Source: Ruegeria sp. THAF33 (GTDB lineage: Bacteria; Pseudomonadota; Alphaproteobacteria; Rhodobacterales; Rhodobacteraceae). Taken from it: a DNA stretch of 64,000 nucleotides. Positions 33,236 to 42,038 of this stretch are shown here, one piece after another. The translations under genes were made by a program, and so were the position numbers. Under the pieces are notes generated by a model. That model saw only the letters and a program-made list of their open reading frames with translations. It made no database searches and was not told where the DNA came from. The stretch is from contig NZ_CP045385.1 of assembly GCF_009363615.1 (NCBI RefSeq), positions 248,001-312,000 of the forward strand, read 5' to 3'. Positions within the stretch are counted from its first letter, which is position 1, and each line of letters opens with the position of its first letter.

Positions 33236-36200
33236 ATGGAGTCCACTTTATTTGCCTTCATTTGGAAATATTCGAAGAAACAGCAACTTGTTCTTCTTCT
33301 GCTGACGGTCCTGTCGTTCCCGTTTCTTTACGCCTCGCTGGAACTTCCCAAACAAATCATCAACGACGCAATCGGCGCGCCGGGTGACACGGTAACCATC
33401 TGGAACTTCACCGTGACGCAGGTTCAGTATCTGATGATACTGTGCGTTGCATTTCTGGCGACGGTGATCGTGAGCGGTGTCATGAAGATGCGCATCAATA
33501 CGATGAAGGGCGTCCTAGCCGAGCGCATGCTGCGGCGCCTGCGCTTTACGTTGATCCAACGGTCGATGCGGTTTCCGAAATCCTATTTTGCGACCACCAG
33601 CCAGGGTGAGCTGGTATCGATGATCACGTCCGAGGCCGAACCGATGGGTGGCCTGATGGGGGATGCCATCGCGCAGCCGGTTTTCCAGTTCGGCCAGATG
33701 ATGACGATCGTCACCTTCCTGTTCATGCAAAGCGTTTGGTTCGGGCTTGCCAGTATCGCGCTGATCCCGCTTCAGGCCTGGCTGATCCCCAAGCTTCAGC
33801 GGCAAATCAACCTTCTGAACAAGGACCGCATTCAGGAAGTTCGACGTCTGAGCTCAGAGATCGGCGAAACTGCGGCGGGTATCAGCGATCTGCGTACCAA
33901 CGGAGGGTGGCGCTATCGCCTTGCGCAATTCAGCCATCGGCTGGGGAAACTGTTCGAGATCCGTTTTAAGATCTACAACAAAAAATTCTTCATGAAGTTC
34001 CTCAACAACCTGATAACTCAGATGACACCCTTCCTGTTTTATTCAGTGGGTGGATATCTGGCGATCACCGGCGAGGTGACCGTCGGTGCGCTGGTTGCCG
34101 CGTTGGGCGCCTACAAGGATCTGAGCGGCCCATGGAAGGATCTGCTGACCTATTACAATCAGGTACAGGACATGTCTTTGCGGTGGGAAATCGTCACCGA
34201 GAGATTTGCGCCGGACAACATGATACCGGAAGAGCTTTTCGAGGGTGAGCCTGAAACCATTCCGCGTCTGACTGGCGACATAGAGCTGCGAAATGTGACG
34301 GTTCGCGACAGCGATGGTAAAACCGTTCTCGAAGATCTCGATCTGACCATTCCGCGCGGCGCGCGCGTCGCAATTCAGTCTGGACAGGCGTCGGAACGCA
34401 GCGCGTTGGGTCAGCTTTTGACTCGTGAGGTGTTGCCGGCTCAGGGTGAGGTGATCATAGCCGGACATAATCTGCGCGGTCTGCATCAGGCCGTCATCGC
34501 GGCCCGGATCGGCTATGCCTATTCGCGCCCTTACCTGTTTGACGGGACCTTGGGCGACAACCTCATGATGCCTTTGCGCACGCATCCACGACATCAAGCA
34601 GATACGCTCAAGGCCCCGACGCGGTGGCAAATCGAAGCTGTTCGTGCAGGCAATTCACCGGATTCTCTGGACGATGAATGGATTGACCCGGGCCTTGCCG
34701 GTCTTGACGATATCGACGACATACGTGACTGGTGGTTCCAGCTGGTGGAAGCGATGGGTATCGACGAGTTCATGTTCCGCCGCACTTTGCGTACGCAGTT
34801 CGACCCGGAAATTCACCCGGTCCTGGCACAGGAAGTTGTCAATTTACGAGGGACCATCGCCGAGCGCCTGGCAGAAAAGGGGCTTGATCGATATGTGTAC
34901 CGTTTCGACCCTGATCGCTTTAACCCGGCAGTTCCGCTGGGCGGAAACCTGTTGTTCGCGGCACCATCCAAGGACATTTCTCCGGATATTTTGGCGGGTG
35001 ACGAACGGTTCGTCCAGATGCTCAGGGCCCATGATCTGGTTGACGACGTGATCAGCATCTCTCAGGCCGTCATTGACACGCTCAGCAAGACCTTCGGGCG
35101 GGACGGGGCGGATCACCCGCTTTTCCTAAGGCTTGGCATGTCCAAGGACATGTATCACAAATTGCTGGATATCGAAGAACGGCGTAAAGCCAAGGGTGAT
35201 ATGGCCGTGAGCGACCAGGAGCGCGCATTGCTACTGACGGTACCGTTCCTGTTAACGGCCGAACAGATCGGCCCAAATTTCCCGGAAGTATACAAGGAAA
35301 AGATTCTTGCCATCCGCAAAAGCCAGGCCAAGCGGCTGCGGGATGCGATGGGTGGCATGTTCATGTCAGTTGCGCCGGACATCTTTGTGCCGCGCCTGAC
35401 CGTGATGGAAAATGCGATCTACGGCCGGGTGTCGTTGATGGCCGGTGCACATGCGGACGAAATAGAAGACGTTGTGGCCGAAGCCATGAACGAAGCCGGC
35501 CTGCGACGCCGTGCAGCTGCCATCATCTACGATCTGCCAGCAGGCCTGGGCGGGAACAATCTGCCGACCGTCTTTCAGGAGCGTGCCGCATTCTCTCGCG
35601 CGGGTATCAAACGGCCTGACGTCCTGATTCTGGACAGGGCCCTGGCAAGTCACGATTCCGAAAGCCGGTTGCGCACCCGCCTGAAACTGCGGGAATTGTT
35701 GCCGGATTCCATTATGATCTTTATGGAAGATCACTTTGCACATCCCGAAGCGTATGATCTGTTTGTGGAAATCAAGGATGGCCGTATCGATGGTGTGTCA
35801 CGCTCCAAATCCCCGCAAGAAGACAGCACGTCGGACGATCTGAGCCGCAAGCTCGAGATCATTTCGGCGACCGAGTTGTTTTCCGGCGTGGATGGCCGCA
35901 ACCAGCGGTTGTTGGCGTTCTCAGCGCAATGGTACGAAGCAGCAGCGGGGCAAGTCATTTTCTCGCGTGGTCAGGCGCCGGACGCGGCGTATCTGTGCGT
36001 CTCAGGGCAGGCCAGGCTGGACTGGCCCACGGATGATGGAAAAAAACGCCCGATCTCGATCATCGAACCCGGGCGGCTGATCGGTGATCTCTCGATCATA
36101 ACAGGAGAGCCCAGACAACTGGATCTGGTCGCCACCGAAGATTGCAGGTTCCTGCGTATCGGCGCCGAGGAACTGCGTGCCGTGGTCGAAAGCGACGCTT

Positions 36201-36343
36201 CGGTTGCTACGCAATTGCTACAGACTGTTGCGGGATATCTGACTACGTTGTCCACAAGAATCAATGCGGCGCAGAACCCCGAGGAGCTGCTCCCGACGAT
36301 TACGGATCAGGCGATTCAGGAAAGCACGGATAATAATGCCTAA
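33236..36343 (+). CDS. ABC-exporter-like protein with degenerate ATPase and C-terminal cNMP-binding-like domain
   Basis: This 1035-residue protein has three parts. Residues ~1-320 are a type I exporter membrane domain with six segments. Residues ~348-850 are a nucleotide-binding domain that is split and decayed. The Walker A position reads SGQASERSALG (383-392) with no GKS/T, and the Q-loop has YAYSRPYLFDG. About 270 residues (~445-715) of unknown sequence interrupt the domain. The signature region reads NNLPTVFQERAAFSRA instead of LSGGQ, and Walker B ends VLILDRALASHD with Arg in place of the catalytic Glu. Residues ~880-1005 look like a cyclic-nucleotide/Crp-type beta barrel (GQVIFSRGQAPDAAYLCVSG, GRLIGDLSIITGEPR). 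ATP hydrolysis seems unlikely; a sensing or scaffold role is inferred. The stop overlaps the next gene, an intramembrane protease. Confidence 0.85.
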   Translation: MESTLFAFIWKYSKKQQLVLLLLTVLSFPFLYASLELPKQIINDAIGAPGDTVTIWNFTVTQVQYLMILCVAFLATVIVSGVMKMRINTMKGVLAERMLRRLRFTLIQRSMRFPKSYFATTSQGELVSMITSEAEPMGGLMGDAIAQPVFQFGQMMTIVTFLFMQSVWFGLASIALIPLQAWLIPKLQRQINLLNKDRIQEVRRLSSEIGETAAGISDLRTNGGWRYRLAQFSHRLGKLFEIRFKIYNKKFFMKFLNNLITQMTPFLFYSVGGYLAITGEVTVGALVAALGAYKDLSGPWKDLLTYYNQVQDMSLRWEIVTERFAPDNMIPEELFEGEPETIPRLTGDIELRNVTVRDSDGKTVLEDLDLTIPRGARVAIQSGQASERSALGQLLTREVLPAQGEVIIAGHNLRGLHQAVIAARIGYAYSRPYLFDGTLGDNLMMPLRTHPRHQADTLKAPTRWQIEAVRAGNSPDSLDDEWIDPGLAGLDDIDDIRDWWFQLVEAMGIDEFMFRRTLRTQFDPEIHPVLAQEVVNLRGTIAERLAEKGLDRYVYRFDPDRFNPAVPLGGNLLFAAPSKDISPDILAGDERFVQMLRAHDLVDDVISISQAVIDTLSKTFGRDGADHPLFLRLGMSKDMYHKLLDIEERRKAKGDMAVSDQERALLLTVPFLLTAEQIGPNFPEVYKEKILAIRKSQAKRLRDAMGGMFMSVAPDIFVPRLTVMENAIYGRVSLMAGAHADEIEDVVAEAMNEAGLRRRAAAIIYDLPAGLGGNNLPTVFQERAAFSRAGIKRPDVLILDRALASHDSESRLRTRLKLRELLPDSIMIFMEDHFAHPEAYDLFVEIKDGRIDGVSRSKSPQEDSTSDDLSRKLEIISATELFSGVDGRNQRLLAFSAQWYEAAAGQVIFSRGQAPDAAYLCVSGQARLDWPTDDGKKRPISIIEPGRLIGDLSIITGEPRQLDLVATEDCRFLRIGAEELRAVVESDASVATQLLQTVAGYLTTLSTRINAAQNPEELLPTITDQAIQESTDNNA

Positions 36344-37220
36344 AGCATATTCCGCTCATGACCATCTGGTCGAAACCGCGCGCGGCAAACCGGAAATCTG
36401 GCGCCTGTTGCTGGGGCTCTTGCTGGTTGCCGTGCTGGTCAGCGTTCTGAACATGGTGTTTTTTACCGTGGTTGCCGGGATGGGTCCGGAAAGCTGGGCG
36501 CAGACGCTTCTGATGGGCGGTTCACCCCTCGCGCTGCTGTTGCTGTTGGCCAGTTTCGGTTTCATCATTCTGGGCGTGGCCGTCGCCGCGCGGCAGGTTC
36601 AGCACAGGTCTTTGGTGTCCATCGTGGGCGGGTACCGATTGGCTGCGGGCCAATTCCTTAAAGTGTTGAAAGCACTGCTTATTTTGGGCGTTGTCGGGTT
36701 CCTGTTGCCGCCTTATGGCTTTGGCGGATCTCTGTCGCAGAACCTGCCATTGTCAACCTGGCTTCTTCTTTTGCCGGTTTCGGCCCTGGTTGTTCTGGTG
36801 CAGACCAGCGCCGAAGAGCTGTTGTTCAGAGGCTATATTCAGCAAACCCTAGCAGCCAGATTCCAATCGCCTGTCATCTGGATGGGGGTACCATCCATCC
36901 TGTTTGCAGTTGGACATTACACACCGGACATGGCTGGCGACAACGCGTTGCTGATTGCGCTGTGGGCTTGCGTTTTCGGTCTGCTGACATCGGACCTAAC
37001 GGCACGGGCGGGAACATTGGGGCCAGCTATCGCCTTGCATTTTTTCAACAACATCATTGCGTTGCTGTTCATCTCGTTGCCCGACAATCTGAACGGGCTG
37101 GCGCTGTTCACCCTTCCGTTCGATGCATCCGACGCCGAACAGCTTCGCCCCTGGCTTCTGGTGGACCTTGCCGTGATGTTCGTTTGCTGGCTGGCCGCGC
37201 GACTTGCGCTCAGGCGTTGA
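36336..37220 (+). CDS. CPBP (CAAX-like) intramembrane metalloprotease
   Basis: The 294-residue membrane protein has about eight segments. The ABI/CPBP motifs are present: Glu160-Glu161-x3-Arg165 (SAEELLFRGY), a second with FAVGHYTPD, and a third with ALHFFNNIIAL. Bacterial members cleave or modify membrane peptides and are often linked to peptide export or self-immunity. The ATG at 36336 overlaps the end of the ABC-like gene by 8 bases, so the two are translated together and probably work together. The substrate is unknown; no small peptide gene was found beside them. Confidence 0.85.
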   Translation: MPKAYSAHDHLVETARGKPEIWRLLLGLLLVAVLVSVLNMVFFTVVAGMGPESWAQTLLMGGSPLALLLLLASFGFIILGVAVAARQVQHRSLVSIVGGYRLAAGQFLKVLKALLILGVVGFLLPPYGFGGSLSQNLPLSTWLLLLPVSALVVLVQTSAEELLFRGYIQQTLAARFQSPVIWMGVPSILFAVGHYTPDMAGDNALLIALWACVFGLLTSDLTARAGTLGPAIALHFFNNIIALLFISLPDNLNGLALFTLPFDASDAEQLRPWLLVDLAVMFVCWLAARLALRR

Positions 37221-37280
37221 TTGCAATTCCTTCCGTGGCGTCCTATTTGACGTCAACACCGCACAAGTCAAGGTTCCGAC

Positions 37281-38210
37281 ATGAACTGGATCACAAACTA
37301 CGTCCGCCCCCGGATCAACTCGATCTTCTCACGCCGCGAAGTGCCTGAAAACCTCTGGCACAAATGCGACGAATGCGGAACGATGCTGTTCCATCGCGAG
37401 TTGGCGGAAAACCAGAATGTCTGCACACAGTGCGACCACCACATGGCGATCAAACCGCGAGAGCGGTTCAAGCACTTGTTTGACGGCGGCATCTTTACCG
37501 AACTTGAAGTACCCGCGCCAAAAGACGATCCGTTGCAATTCCGCGATCAGAAGAAATACCCCGATCGCATGAAGGCAGCGCAGAAGAAGACCGGCGAAAA
37601 GGAAGCCATGCTGGTCGCCTTGGGTGAAATTGGCCGCACCCCCATTGTGGCCGCCGCGCAGGATTTTTCGTTCATGGGCGGATCGATGGGCATGTATGTC
37701 GGCAACGCGATCATCGCCGCCGCGCAGGAGGCGGTAAAACTCAAACGGCCGCTGATCCTGTTCTCGGCGGCCGGTGGCGCCCGTATGCAGGAAGGTATCC
37801 TCAGCCTGATGCAGATGCCGCGCACCACTGTGGCAGTCGAGATGCTGAAAGAAGCCAACCTGCCATATATCGTGGTACTGACTCATCCGACAACCGGTGG
37901 CGTTACTGCGTCTTATGCGATGCTGGGCGATGTCCATATCTCGGAACCCAATGCGCTGATCTGCTTTGCCGGGCCTCGCGTGATCGAGCAGACGATCCGC
38001 GAAAAACTGCCCGAAGGCTTTCAACGCGCCGAATACCTGCTGGATCACGGGATGCTGGACCGTGTCACCAGACGTACCGAAATGCGCGATGAACTGATTA
38101 CCATCACGCGGATGCTGATGAATCTGCCGCCGGCGATCAAGGGCGATCTGCCGGCACCGGAACCAACCGACGCCATCGAGGCCCCCGCCGAAGAGACAGA
38201 TCAGAAATGA
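37281..38210 (+). CDS. accD: Acetyl-CoA carboxylase carboxyltransferase subunit beta
   Basis: The 309-residue protein has an N-terminal zinc ribbon ([20 protein letters not shown], then CTQCDHH) and a crotonase-fold carboxyltransferase domain with [19 protein letters not shown] and [15 protein letters not shown]. With AccA it transfers CO2 from carboxybiotin to acetyl-CoA, the first step of fatty-acid synthesis. The tail is acidic and Pro/Glu-rich. It overlaps folC by 4 bases (ATGA), the usual accD-folC pairing. Confidence 0.97.
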   Translation: MNWITNYVRPRINSIFSRREVPENLWHKCDECGTMLFHRELAENQNVCTQCDHHMAIKPRERFKHLFDGGIFTELEVPAPKDDPLQFRDQKKYPDRMKAAQKKTGEKEAMLVALGEIGRTPIVAAAQDFSFMGGSMGMYVGNAIIAAAQEAVKLKRPLILFSAAGGARMQEGILSLMQMPRTTVAVEMLKEANLPYIVVLTHPTTGGVTASYAMLGDVHISEPNALICFAGPRVIEQTIREKLPEGFQRAEYLLDHGMLDRVTRRTEMRDELITITRMLMNLPPAIKGDLPAPEPTDAIEAPAEETDQK

Positions 38211-39481
38211 CGGCCAAGACGTCCGACGCCATCCTCGATCGGATGATGGCGCTGCACCCCAAGATCATTGATCTGACCTTGGACCGTGTCTGGCGTCTGC
38301 TGGCGGCATTGGACAATCCGCAGCTGAAATTGCCGCCGGTCATCCATATTGCCGGAACCAACGGCAAGGGCTCGACTCAGGCGATGATCAGAGCGGGGCT
38401 GGAAGGGGTGGGGCGCTCGGTACATGCCTATACCTCGCCGCATCTGGCCCGTTTTCATGAACGTATTCGATTGGCCGGAGAGCTGATCTCGGAGCCAGAA
38501 CTGACGGCGGTTCTGGATGAATGCTACGCTGCGAATGGCGGCGAAAACATCACTTATTTCGAGATCACCACATGCGCCGCCCTTTTGGCCTTTGCCCGCG
38601 CCAAGGCAGATTTCACATTGCTCGAGGTCGGGCTGGGCGGGCGTCTGGACGCCACAAACGTGATTGAAAACCCGGCCGTCACGGTTATCACTCCCGTATC
38701 CATCGACCACGAACAGTTCCTGGGTGATACTTTGGGCAAGATCGCGGCGGAAAAAGCGGGCATCATCAAGCCCGGCGTTCCGTGCATTGTCGGTCCGCAA
38801 CAGGACGAAGCGCTTGAGGTCATCGAATACACGGCCGCCCGATTGGGTGCGCCTTTGTTGGTTCATGGTCAGCACTGGCACGTGCAGGAAGAAAACGGGC
38901 GTCTGATCTATCAGGACGAAACCGGTTTGCGGGATGTGCCTCTGCCCAACCTTCTGGGCGCACATCAGATTCAGAATGCGGGCGCAGCGTTGGCGGTTCT
39001 GCGCCATCTGAACATGGGCGACGACGCATACGAAGCTGCCGTGACCAAGGCCGAATGGCCGGCGCGAATGCAGCGTCTGAAATCCGGCCCGCTCGTCGAT
39101 CAGGCGCCGCAGGCCGAGATTTGGCTGGATGGTGGCCACAACGCCGCCGCCGGAACCGCGTTGGCGGACGTGCTGACGAACCTGCCGCAAAAACCCACGC
39201 ACATGATCTGCGGCATGCTCAACACCAAGGATGTGACAGGGTATCTTGCACCTCTGGCAGAAAAGGCGACAAGTCTGACAGCCGTGTCCATTCCGGGTGA
39301 GACCGCAACGCTCAGCGCGGAAGAAACGGCTGCGGCTGCGGCCAAGGTCAACCTTCCCGCATCCACCGCTGACAGCGTATCGGACGCATTGAAAGTGATC
39401 ACGGACACTGACCCGCAGGCGCGTGTTCTGATCTGCGGCTCGCTCTATCTGGCTGGAAAAATTCTGCAAGAAAACGCGTAG
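38207..39481 (+). CDS. folC: Folylpolyglutamate synthase / dihydrofolate synthase
   Basis: The 424-residue Mur-ligase-family enzyme has the ATP loop [12 protein letters not shown] (~49-60), the lid region [14 protein letters not shown], and [16 protein letters not shown]. Later come [24 protein letters not shown] and the C-terminal domain motif DGGHNAAAG. It joins glutamate to dihydropteroate or tetrahydrofolate. Length is standard. It is coupled to accD; downstream is convergent zapE. Confidence 0.95.
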   Translation: MTAKTSDAILDRMMALHPKIIDLTLDRVWRLLAALDNPQLKLPPVIHIAGTNGKGSTQAMIRAGLEGVGRSVHAYTSPHLARFHERIRLAGELISEPELTAVLDECYAANGGENITYFEITTCAALLAFARAKADFTLLEVGLGGRLDATNVIENPAVTVITPVSIDHEQFLGDTLGKIAAEKAGIIKPGVPCIVGPQQDEALEVIEYTAARLGAPLLVHGQHWHVQEENGRLIYQDETGLRDVPLPNLLGAHQIQNAGAALAVLRHLNMGDDAYEAAVTKAEWPARMQRLKSGPLVDQAPQAEIWLDGGHNAAAGTALADVLTNLPQKPTHMICGMLNTKDVTGYLAPLAEKATSLTAVSIPGETATLSAEETAAAAAKVNLPASTADSVSDALKVITDTDPQARVLICGSLYLAGKILQENA

Positions 39482-39541
39482 GTGCGTTCCGGCCTCATGA
39501 TCTGGCTGACACACTGTCTTGGCGCGGGCGATACGGGCGGA

Positions 39542-40609
39542 TCAGCGCCCCTGTCGCCCCCAATCCTGATCCTGCATTTCCCGCAGGCGTGATGCCGTGC
39601 GTTCAAATTCGAAGGTTCCTTCGCCTTCGACGTACAGCATCTCGGGTTCGGCGGCAGCCGAGCAGATCAAACGCACCCTGGCTTCGTAAAGCGCATCAAT
39701 CAGGGTGACAAAACGTTTGGCCTCGTTGAAATTGTTGCGTGACAGGCGTGGGATGTCCTCAAGCACCAGTACTTTTACCTCTTCGGCGATCGCCAGATAA
39801 TCACCCGGCCCAAGCATGCGGCCACACAGATCATAGAATGAAGCCCGCGCCACCCCGTTGCGAAAGGCGGGCAATTCAACGGCCCGGCCTTTGACGTGCA
39901 ACACAAGCGGATCAGCGGGTCCACCGGCAAGATCTGTCCAGACTTCTCTGATCTTCTGCCGGGCTTCTGGGCCAATCGGAGTGAAATAGACCGGGGCACC
40001 CTCCAACCGGTTCTGCCGATAGTCCGTGGGCGACACCAATTCCCACACCTGCAACTGCTCTTTGATATGGGCGATGAAGGGCAGGAACAGCTGCCGGTTC
40101 AGCCCATCCTTGTACAGATCGTCGGGATGCCTGTTCGACGTGGTAACCACGACCACGCCGCCCTCGTGCAACAAGTCAAACAGCCGCCCGACAATCATTG
40201 CGTCCGTAATGTCGGTGATCTGCATTTCGTCAAACGCGAGCAAGCGAACTGAATTGACCACCTCCTGCGCCACCGGTGCCAGGGCATCCTCGACATTCTG
40301 TTGCCGGGCCTTGTGCATTCCAGCGTGAATCTCCTGCATGAAAGCGTGAAAATGCACGCGCCGTGCTGGGATATTGCCCAGCGTATCGACGAACATGTCC
40401 ATCAGCATGGATTTCCCACGCCCGACACCGCCCCACAGGTACAGTCCTTTAGGTGGCGGAGGCGCCTTGCGAAAGAGCCCTCGTTTTACCGGCTTGGACA
40501 GCGCCGCCCGGATGCGTTCGAATTGGGGCAGAACGGCCTCTTGCGCGTCGTCGCGTGTCAGCGTTCCGTCCGCAATGCGGGCCTCGTAAAGCGAAATAAG
40601 ATCCGTCAT
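39542..40609 (-). CDS. zapE: Cell division ATPase ZapE (AFG1 family)
   Basis: The 355-residue AAA-like ATPase has Walker A GGVGRGKSMLMD (60-71), Walker B LLAFDEMQITD and sensor VVVTTSNRHPDDLYKDGLNR. The FHAFMQEIHAGMH block and end ERTASRLREMQ are ZapE/AFG1 features. Bacterial ZapE binds FtsZ rings and is linked to division under stress; mitochondrial AFG1 handles respiratory proteins. ATG 40609 opens a typical MTDLISLYEARIADG; a 69-codon upstream extension is not conserved-looking. It is convergent with folC and divergent from an MFS gene. Confidence 0.93.
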   Translation of the reverse strand: MTDLISLYEARIADGTLTRDDAQEAVLPQFERIRAALSKPVKRGLFRKAPPPPKGLYLWGGVGRGKSMLMDMFVDTLGNIPARRVHFHAFMQEIHAGMHKARQQNVEDALAPVAQEVVNSVRLLAFDEMQITDITDAMIVGRLFDLLHEGGVVVVTTSNRHPDDLYKDGLNRQLFLPFIAHIKEQLQVWELVSPTDYRQNRLEGAPVYFTPIGPEARQKIREVWTDLAGGPADPLVLHVKGRAVELPAFRNGVARASFYDLCGRMLGPGDYLAIAEEVKVLVLEDIPRLSRNNFNEAKRFVTLIDALYEARVRLICSAAAEPEMLYVEGEGTFEFERTASRLREMQDQDWGRQGR

Positions 40610-40757
40610 GAATCCGAGCCTTACCCGTCGCCTCGGCCGTTGAAAAGAAGCCATTTTTGGCGACACATCAATTTTGTTTATCCGTGACCGCAAATCTGCT
40701 GAATTGACGGTGACACCAAAAGTAATACGGTCCTTCGGACGTAACGCCTGAGGTCCC

Positions 40758-41993
40758 ATGTCCCAATCCGCCCGCTTGTTGAATCCGATTCTGATTGTCG
40801 GATGTATCATCATCACGGTCAGCTTCGCTGTCCGTGCGTCGTTCGGCGTATTCCAGATTCCGATAGCCGATGAGTTCGGCTGGCTGCGGACCGATTTCTC
40901 GATGGCGATTGCAATTCAGAATCTGGCCTGGGGCATCGGGCAGCCGATCTTTGCTGCGATTGCCGAAAAGGTGGGCGACCGCCGAGCCATCATCCTCGGC
41001 GCTCTCACTTACGCGGCTGGCATGGTGCTGACGGCATGGTCCGTTACGCCGTTCGAGCATCAGATATACGCGTGGCTGGTGGGTTTCGGCATCGCCGGGA
41101 CCGGGTTTGGTGTGGTTCTGGCGGTTGCCGGGCGCGCGTCCACCGATGAAAACCGCTCCATGTCGCTGGCCATCGTTACCGCCGCGGGCAGCTTTGGGCA
41201 GGTTCTGGGGGCGCCGACCGCCGAATGGCTGCTGACTTTCCTGCCTTGGCAGCAGGTTTTTGTCCTGTTCGCCGCGGCAATTCTTGCCCTTGTGCTGACC
41301 TTGCCCTTCATGCGTGCACCACAGCCCGTTTCGAAGGCAGAGATGCAAGAAAGCATGAGTGAGATACTGGGCAAAGCGTTCCGCGACCCTTCCTATGCGC
41401 TGATATTTCTGGGTTTTTTCAGCTGCGGATACCAGCTGGGCTTCATCACCGCGCATTTCCCGGCTTTCGTGACCGAGATGTGTGGACCAATCCAGCCCGG
41501 AGGCGTACTGCATTCCATCGGGATCACCTCCACATCCGCACTTGGTGCGGTGTCGATTTCCTTGATCGGTCTGGCCAATATCGGCGGCACGCTGCTGGCG
41601 GGTTGGGCCGGCAACCACTTTCCGAAAAAATATCTTCTGGCCGCGGTTTATACGGGCCGGACGATTGCCGCGGCTTTGTTCATCGTGCTCCCGATCACAC
41701 CCCTTACGGTCATCGTGTTCTCGCTGGTGATGGGATCGCTTTGGCTGGCCACCGTGCCTCTGACTTCGGGGCTCGTCGCGCATCTATACGGTCTGCGTTA
41801 TATGGGAACGCTCTATGGCTTTATCTTCTTGAGCCACCAGATCGGCAGCTTCCTGGGCGTCTGGCTTGGCGGACGCATGTATGACCAGTATGGCGACTAC
41901 AACATGGTTTGGTGGATCGGGGTCGCGATCGGTGCCTTCAGCGCCATAGTCCACCTGCCGATCCGTGAGAACCGAACAGCAGTTCCTGCCTGA
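40758..41993 (+). CDS. MFS transporter, monocarboxylate/OFA-like
   Basis: The 411-residue, 12-segment permease opens SQSARLLNPILIVGCIIITVSFAV. The loop 2-3 motif is EKVGDRRAIILGALTYAAG, the central loop is short, and a second half repeats the pattern (LAGWAGNHFPKKYLLAAVYTGR). The RASFGVFQIPIADEFGW start of helix 1 is common in MFS carriers of small carboxylates. Substrate is not predictable. It is a single gene, divergent from zapE. Confidence 0.85.
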   Translation: MSQSARLLNPILIVGCIIITVSFAVRASFGVFQIPIADEFGWLRTDFSMAIAIQNLAWGIGQPIFAAIAEKVGDRRAIILGALTYAAGMVLTAWSVTPFEHQIYAWLVGFGIAGTGFGVVLAVAGRASTDENRSMSLAIVTAAGSFGQVLGAPTAEWLLTFLPWQQVFVLFAAAILALVLTLPFMRAPQPVSKAEMQESMSEILGKAFRDPSYALIFLGFFSCGYQLGFITAHFPAFVTEMCGPIQPGGVLHSIGITSTSALGAVSISLIGLANIGGTLLAGWAGNHFPKKYLLAAVYTGRTIAAALFIVLPITPLTVIVFSLVMGSLWLATVPLTSGLVAHLYGLRYMGTLYGFIFLSHQIGSFLGVWLGGRMYDQYGDYNMVWWIGVAIGAFSAIVHLPIRENRTAVPA

Positions 41994-42038
41994 GGCACAT
42001 CGATACGCCACAGGCAGGGAACCAATCGGGCAAAGGCG

